Shown here one piece after another: positions 57,996-64,000 of a DNA stretch of 64,000 bases. Within the stretch, counting starts at the first letter, position 1, and each line of letters starts with the position of its first letter. The notes under the pieces are model-generated. The model was not told where the DNA came from and made no database searches. It saw nothing but the letters and a program-made list of their open reading frames with translations. The position numbers and the translations under genes were made by a program. The DNA is from Eustoma russellianum (Eukaryota > Streptophyta > Magnoliopsida > Gentianales > Gentianaceae), in assembly GCA_036186865.1 (NCBI GenBank), contig AP025065.1, positions 5,081,421-5,145,420 on the forward strand, given 5' to 3'.

Positions 57996-59122
57996 CCTGT
58001 AGGAGCCTTTTGTTGGGCTCGGTCATCTCATTTTTGTGTGGACTATACACGGTTGTCCATCCTTTGTGACGTACCTTGGTCATGTTTTTGGCCTCCTGTA
58101 GGCCGTAAGCTTCCCATTCCTGAAGGCTTGCTTGAAAACCATGATGAATATTGATTAGTACGATAAGTGAAATTGAAATTGGAGGAACTACGTAGCTTGA
58201 GTTGTTCAATCTTCTGAGCCATATGGACCATTGTCGTTAGGTCGAGGTAAGGTTGAAGTTCAACCCTTTGGGAAATCTTCCGGTTTAGACCATGTAAGAA
58301 ACAAGCCTTGGTGGCTTCTTCGGGTTCCTGCAAGTTAGACCTTTCCAACAAAATTTCTAACTCCTTATAGAATTTGTCTACACCTTTGGAACCTTGTCTT
58401 AAATTTTGCAAACTGGTAAAAACATAACTCTCAAAATTGTTTGGGATAAATCATTGTCTCATTTCGAATTTCATTTCTTCCCAAGTGACGATTGGAGATT
58501 GTCTTGTCTTAGTCCTATTTCTACACAAATTTGTCCACCAATTTAGTGCGTAACCAAAAAACTCAATAGAAACGCACCTCACCTTTTGTAGCTCAGTGTA
58601 GTTGGTACAAGAAAATATTAAATCCACTTTTGTTTCCCACTCCAAATATTCCTCCGCATTACTTTTACCATAAAACGTTGGAATATTTATTTTTGTTTTG
58701 AGAAAATTGTCATCTTGTGGGAAAAGGGGGTTTTGGCGTTTTTGATAATCACGGGGAGGGTGGTCATCAAAGTCATAATGATCACGCTCAAATGGAATGT
58801 AATCATCATTGTACCTTCTTGGAGTGTACCTTCTTGGTTGTGTTGGAGGAACAAACGTTCTTAGCTCGATGTGCGGTGGTCTAAGGTTGTCATCCTCAAC
58901 TTCTTCAGGTGGATGTTGCCGTGTTTGTGGCATGGGAACAGCTCTGCTTGTGCCTTGTCCATCGCTCATCTTTTGGCTCCTTTCAACATCTTTCAACCTA
59001 TGTTTAGTTACCTCGTTATCGTGCATGAGTTTCTTTAGCATTTCCAGCATTTGTTGTTTCGTGTTGTCAAAAGTCTCGGCTTCCTTTGACTTGCTGAAAG
59101 CAGAATGAATGTTGCTCTCCAT
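57996..59122 (-). pseudogene. gypsy-3 gag, one nonsense codon, interrupted by copia-3
   Basis: Starts MESNIHSAFSKSKEAETF. A coiled-coil/charged N-terminal third leads to the Gag core (INIPTFYGKSNAEEYLEWETKVDLIF ... ALNWWTNLC). A TGA at 58451 interrupts it, and the same frame continues FIPNNFESYVF, LQNLRQGSKGVDKFYKELEILLER, FLHGLNRKISQRVELQPY to about 58043. The zinc knuckle lies beyond copia-3 at about 50630. Confidence 0.82.
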
Positions 59123-60454
59123 GTTTTACCTAAAGTGATCAAACGAAAACAAAAAGAAAAAAAGAAGAAGCAAACTAACACAATGACAAGCAAACGTTAA
59201 TTGATTAGTAAAAACGAAATATGAACACTCCTCTTACTCTCTTACCAGTTTGTTTCTTGGATAACTCGAAGTTAATAAGATTCAAAGCGATCAATTAAGA
59301 ACGTGTTTGCCAATGCTTCTCCAAATCACAACGATCTTCACTTGTTCCTCCCTTTTGCTTTCGATTTGCACCAAATAGTATCAAAACAGCATCAAGTGAA
59401 ATATAAACAAACTTGAACTTTTCTACTAAGATTCAAAGAAGTAAGCAACCAAAATTTATGTATAAGGTTGAACCAAAGATGAACTAAGGGTTGCCATGGG
59501 CAATCTTTAGTTAATTTTGATTCTATGCACTTACTATCCACAAAATGATTCAAGTTATGTAATAATCTAGCCTCCAATTGTGTGGTTGGTTCAAGAGAGG
59601 TAGTATAAGTGGTATGAATGTGGGAGTACGGTTTTGTGAATAGTAAAATGAAAGGTGGTACCCAATGTTGCCAAGTTGCACCCAAAAAATTTTACGTAGT
59701 ACCAAGCGTTTTCCCCTTTTTCTTTTTTTCCTTTCTTGCTGTTTTCAACACAATCAAAGTTCAGATTCTCCTTTTTTTGTTCAAGGGCAAGAAACGTAAC
59801 TTTTCTTTTTTTGGCCCAAATCATTGTTTTTTGACAAAAACCTTGCGAGGAACTTTCAATTTCAGCCAAGGTAATTTCAAATATGCAATGTGATGCAAGG
59901 TGAATCTGATTGGGGGTGAATCTTGGTTAGGGTTTAGTGGGTAAACCGAGATTAGGGTTTGAAGAATTAGGGTTTTGAGTGGTGGGTTTTCAGCTTTTGT
60001 GTTTGTTGTGGAAATGGTTTTCACACATATGATTAGCAAGATTGAAGTATGAAATCAGAAACAATATGAATCACAAGATGCATACAATCATCATCAACTA
60101 AAAGCTTTGGTAGCACCAAGATTACTTGAAACCGAGGTGGCTTTATAGGCTGATGGTTGTAGTGTTTAAAAGAATGCTGAATGTGACCTAAATGCAACAA
60201 ACCTTAACTTGTTCAAGTTTGAATGACACAAATCTGATGTGTCGCCAAAGTTGAAACAGAAATGACACTTGAATGATGAATAATAAGATGCAGCAAAATG
60301 CAAAGACTCAAAAATAATCTAGGACGTTTTTTTATACGTGTGGAAGACTCAAATGATGTGAAGAATGGGGTAGAAGAAGGACTCAACTGGACTTGAAACA
60401 AATGGACTCAAATGAAAAGAAAACGATAGAAGATGGTGGAATAAAGTAACCTGG
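59123..60454 (-). other. gypsy-3 5' leader
   Basis: 1.3 kb of AT-rich sequence between PBS and gag ATG with only short unremarkable ORFs. Part (about 59485-59520) resembles 63745-63785 in gypsy-4, which supports a shared family. Confidence 0.6.
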
Positions 60455-60466
60455 GCTCTGATATCA
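60455..60466 (-). other. gypsy-3 primer-binding site
   Basis: Reverse complement TGATATCAGAGC, one mismatch from the initiator-Met PBS, 3 bp from the LTR. Confidence 0.8.
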
Positions 60467-60469
60467 ATT

Positions 60470-62371
60470 TGATGCATGCAAGACTGGGCGCCAACAATTC
60501 AACCTTCCAAATGTCCTTCACAAAGGGTTAGGCACAAGGAAGAAGACTTCCCCTTGCTTCCTTAGTGAAACAAACGATTGGTTCATCGAGCAAGAACCAA
60601 CACTTCAAGATGGTCGTTGATCAGGCAAACCACAATGGCCCTCCTGGACGGCACCTATAAGCAATGGCAACACCTTCAAAATGCTCAACTTTGAAGGATC
60701 TTAACTTAGGTTTTTAATGCAAAACCAAGAAAACAAAGTCTCACAAGAAGTAAAGAAAATATCAATAATTTTTATTCATCAAAGCTTGAGTCAATACAAG
60801 CCCCAAGGGCCTTATTTATAGCCTAGAAATCGTGCCTATCAGCCTTGGAATAGGTGGGATTTATTTCAAATAAATCTAGTTAAAAATTGAAATTTGTTTG
60901 AATTCAAAACTAAAACAAATTCTAGCTAAAACTTGAAATGCTTGTGTGATGCCATCCTCTCCTTATCTAGCCGTGTTTGATGAAGAATGGAGGTGTTGGA
61001 GACTTGATTTGATGTTGATGAAGTTGTTGGAATCGAATTCAAAGGTTGGTTGAAGGTTGATTCAAATTGAGTTTGAATTTGAGTGCACTTTGAATTGGCT
61101 GTTGATCTATCCTTAGAACATCCTTCCAGCCGTGTGTCCTGAATAATGAGGTGTTGGAGACTTGATTTGGTTGATGATAAAGTGGTTGTGATTGAATTCA
61201 AAGGATGGTTGAAGATTGATTTCAAATTGAATTCAAATTTGGATTCAGCTTTGAATTGTGATCTCATCTCCTTTGATCTCCAAATAGGCGTGTAGATGGC
61301 TGAATATAATAGCTGAAATCTTCTTGAAATTTAAGTCTCAAATAGGTTGAGACTTGAATTCAAATCATGGTTGAATTTAAATTCAAGTTTGTCTTCAAGT
61401 TTGAATTCAATTTGATCTCCACTTTTGAACTTGAGTTGGGCGTCTCCTTTGTTGATGGTTGGAGATAATTTGGAGTTCAATTTGAAAAGGAATTCCATCT
61501 TGGACCACATTTGAACTTGTCTTTGTGTAGACAATTATTCCTCTCAAGACAACATTCCTTTTGTCCCTCTTTTTAAAACACACGCCCCTTATCCATTTTG
61601 TAGCTCCATTTGGCTTGTAATTTGCGTACGCCTACTTACCTACAAGGCAAACACATAACACAAGAATCACAAGAAAACAAGATAAAATTCAAAATAAAAA
61701 TAACACACGTTTTTTGGGTGGGAGAACACGTTCACCATGCGGGCTCGATGAGATGAACCCAATGAGCCTTAGGTTCATCTTGAACATGCTTGTACAAGAA
61801 GGTTCCAACTTGATGTCCAAGTTCTTTAGCTCTTCTTCTTGTCATAGGACCCGTGACCACTTGATGGGACCCCCGATCCTCATCAAGGTGGCTCATACAT
61901 ATAACCCTATAATGCTAAACCTAATTTATAAGAGATAGGATAGGACTTCTACACTCATCTGATCAATCTTCCATGTGTTATCCTGGTTATTTAGGGGCCG
62001 AATCCGTCACTGAGGTGCTATAGAAAGTTGTAGCCCCGGATGTCTAGTTTCTGCAGCATCTTGAATCACCTCAAAAAAACGTTTTATGAGAAATTTATGG
62101 CCAAAATATCGAGATAGGGTCACCATGTGAAAGTCCTACTTTTTAGGTGTTCTTTCCAAATTTAGAAAGTCTATTTTCTAATCTTCTAATAAACGTTTTT
62201 GATGTATAAAAACATTCTAAAAACTTGTAATATGACTCTAAAATATATTATAAAACATACAAGCTATGATGGTCGAAAACTAGGCCATGCAAAATACTAC
62301 GGATGTGCTTCCTTCCACTCCATCCCGCTGCACATTCTCTCTTTGTGATTACGATTCCTTTGACCTCATCA
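60470..62371 (-). mobile_element. gypsy-3 5' LTR, also the 3' LTR of gypsy-4 (1902 bp)
   Basis: Starts TGATGCATGC and ends TTTGACCTCATCA; the ends form an inverted TGATG. PBS is on the left side (gypsy-3) and a PPT with the end of a polyprotein on the right (gypsy-4). A stretch at 61000-61500 is rich in GAATTCAAATT-type repeats and is absent from the remnant LTR at 46599. Confidence 0.7.
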
Positions 62372-62687
62372 TTCCCTCCCTGCTTGAAAGGATTCGTCCT
62401 CAAACAAAATCTGCACTAGAAGAAGGGACTTTAGCCACTACATGCTTGTAAACAATTTAGACTAATATGACTAATTTATTCCATCCCCATCAGGATCAAA
62501 TACAAGAATGAAAAAACATATATACAGTGAAGATGAGTGAAACTTAAACTGATTACAAAAAACTTCCCTTTCCCTTCAATGCTTTGAGGAGATTGTATCG
62601 CTTCTTCTTAACATATTTTGGATTCAATAATGCTTTAGATCTTATCATACACAAAAGATGGTGATACATAATACAAATTTAAGCACA

Positions 62688-63146
62688 TCATGGGTTCAAA
62701 TTCAAGATTTCTAACATTATATTAGGCAAATTTTGTTCAAGACTAGGTAACACAAGTAACTCTTGGTTATCATGTAAAGACTTGGTGTGAGTTTCAGCTT
62801 CATTGGTAACATCATTTTCATGCACAGTCGGATCATTAGCATACAATTCAACATCAACTTTGTCACATAAGGCATATTCATTCACGGGCAATTCAATTTC
62901 ATTAAAATCACAAAATTTGGGTTCATGCAATTTTGGTTCATTGTTTTCATGTATATTTTGCAAATCTTTAACATCATCCAAACAAAAATTGAAAGCAATC
63001 ATTTGTTCCTTAAGTTCTTCTACATCTAATCTCAATTCTACACATTTCACAAAGTAATAAATATCATCAAGATTTACAAATTTATCATGCACCAATTTAT
63101 CAACAATTTGTCTATTTAAACCAGCAAAGAACCTAAGCATAACCAA
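62688..63146 (-). pseudogene. gypsy-4 gag fragment
   Basis: 152 codons beginning VMLRFFAGLNRQIVDKLVHDKFVNLDDIYYFVKCVE, the conserved end of the Gag core (compare FLHGLNRKISQRVELQPY in gypsy-3). A long acidic Asn/Glu-rich stretch follows, with no zinc knuckle visible. The upstream part (63150-63640) is frame-broken. Confidence 0.6.
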
Positions 63147-63199
63147 TTCCTCAGGCTCATCAAACTTGTGAACCTATAAGATTGCTACCTTGGAACCTT

Positions 63200-64000
63200 G
63201 TTACGCCAATGGCTTACCCATATACCATTAGAAAGGCCAAAGCGATACATACGCCGTTTAAGTTCGTCAAGGTCCATTTTAAAGCACTTCATTCCCCACA
63301 TGGTACTAACCAACACATAGTTATCCATTAGGGCTGACTTATCAAGGCTGAAATAAAACAAAAAAAAGAAAACGAAAACTATCACAAAGACTGAACAGAT
63401 ATAATTATGTTAGTGTAAACAAAAACAAAGGTGTGTTGTCTTTCCACATTCGTGTATAGAGTCATTTACTTCGGCTTTTACCTTCCATCTTTTTTTTTCA
63501 CTATACACATGCCTTTTACCACTCGTTTTGCGTTTCTCCTCAAGATGATAATTACAAACAATATCAAGCCGAGCAAACATATTGTAGCATTCTAACTTAA
63601 GCTTGTATATCTTCTTCAAAGGGGTGTATGTCACTTATCACGACAGCCAAGAGAGTAGGCAGTCACAAACAAATAGTCACACTAAGAATCAAAGAAATGC
63701 AAGAAACAGAAAGAATACGTAATGTCTGAGGCGAAGAATCACTAAGGGGTTGCTTTGGACGATCCTTAGTCAAACTTGGTCAAGAATGAAATGAAAAAAC
63801 TGCAATACTAATGGTCTAATATGCACTAAAAACATTCCAAAGTGGGTGGGGTCAATTTAGGACAGTTTTTGAAACTTTTGAGTGTTTAAGGTTTTTGGGC
63901 AGTTTTGGGTTTTGAGACTCGAGTAGGATATTCCCGAGCCTTTTTTCCAATTTCTCTATTCAACTCAACAGTAGATAAGTCAAGGATCAAAATGCCTTTT
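63200..64000 (-). other. gypsy-4 leader / gag 5' region, unresolved
   Basis: Short ORFs (63385-63185, 63634-63410) lack recognisable motifs. CACTAAGGGGTTGCTTTGG near 63741 resembles the gypsy-3 leader near 59485. The PBS and 5' LTR should lie to the right of the window. Confidence 0.45.

Larger units (their letters stand above)
46599..62371 (-). mobile_element. gypsy-3: decayed Ty3/gypsy element containing copia-3
   Basis: Left LTR remnant 46599-47305, pol 47306-50688, copia-3 50689-57990, gag 57996-59122, leader to 60454, PBS 60455-60466, and 5' LTR 60470-62371. The protease style (IIDxGxCANVAS ... HASHILLGRTWQFDRHVTYDGYLNRYSF) differs from the DSGASHSF type of gypsy-1/2, so this is a separate lineage. 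Confidence 0.8.
62372..64000 (-). mobile_element. gypsy-4: second, internally deleted unit of the gypsy-3 family (runs off window)
   Basis: PPT-like CAGGGAGGGAA (minus strand) at 62372-62382 is preceded by FEDESFQAGRE, the expected last residues of a gypsy polyprotein. Then comes a gag fragment (63146-62688) and leader-like DNA. There is no PR, RT or integrase, so a large deletion lies between about 62420 and 62688. Confidence 0.6.

Overview
The window is flowering-plant nuclear DNA that is almost entirely nested LTR retrotransposons. Plant origin is shown by Ty1/copia and chromodomain Ty3/gypsy polyproteins, primer-binding sites (PBS) complementary to initiator-Met tRNA, 5-bp target-site duplications (TSDs), a TRIM-type miniature element, and AU-rich GT-AG introns inside transposon genes. 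I cannot name the species. I see no host protein gene, rRNA, tRNA or CRISPR.

Layout. 1-3838: 3' end of a plus-strand Tat-like gypsy element, with a three-exon antisense ORF, a polypurine tract (PPT) and a 3' LTR. 3839-8342: AT-rich sequence with a degenerate repeat family and a solo copia LTR (6549-7972, TSD TGGAC). 8343-45459: an old minus-strand gypsy element (gypsy-1, TSD CATAG). Its LTRs each carry the same TRIM. A truncated copia (copia-2) sits in its RT gene. Its right LTR is split by a copia array (copia-1, 17657-42616, TSD CATGA) arranged LTR-internal-LTR-internal-LTR. The damaged left unit of that array received a very young, apparently intact chromovirus (gypsy-2, 18238-31060, TSD GTTGG). 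45460-46598: an older copia tail and unassigned DNA. 46599-64000: a decayed gypsy (gypsy-3) whose gag is interrupted by an internally deleted copia (copia-3, 50689-57990, TSD AATTC). It abuts a second unit of the same family (gypsy-4) that leaves the window.

How it works together. Only gypsy-2 looks capable of encoding a full Gag-Pol: gag, CCHC zinc knuckle, protease, RT, RNase H, D,D35E integrase and chromodomain. Its reading frame is complete only if two introns (81 and 76 nt) are removed. The first lies at the same position and phase as an 85-nt intron in gypsy-1. Retention of gypsy-2 intron 2, or of the gypsy-1 intron, gives a truncated product, so splicing could set the Gag:Pol ratio. 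This is the most notable biology here and is an inference from sequence. The other coding regions carry stops, frameshifts or deletions, except copia-3, which keeps an open mini-Gag reading frame across a large deletion.

Insertion order from nesting: TRIM into a gypsy-1 ancestor's LTR; then gypsy-1; then copia-2 and copia-1; then copia-1 tandem duplication and deletion; then gypsy-2. Copia-3 inserted into gypsy-3 independently.
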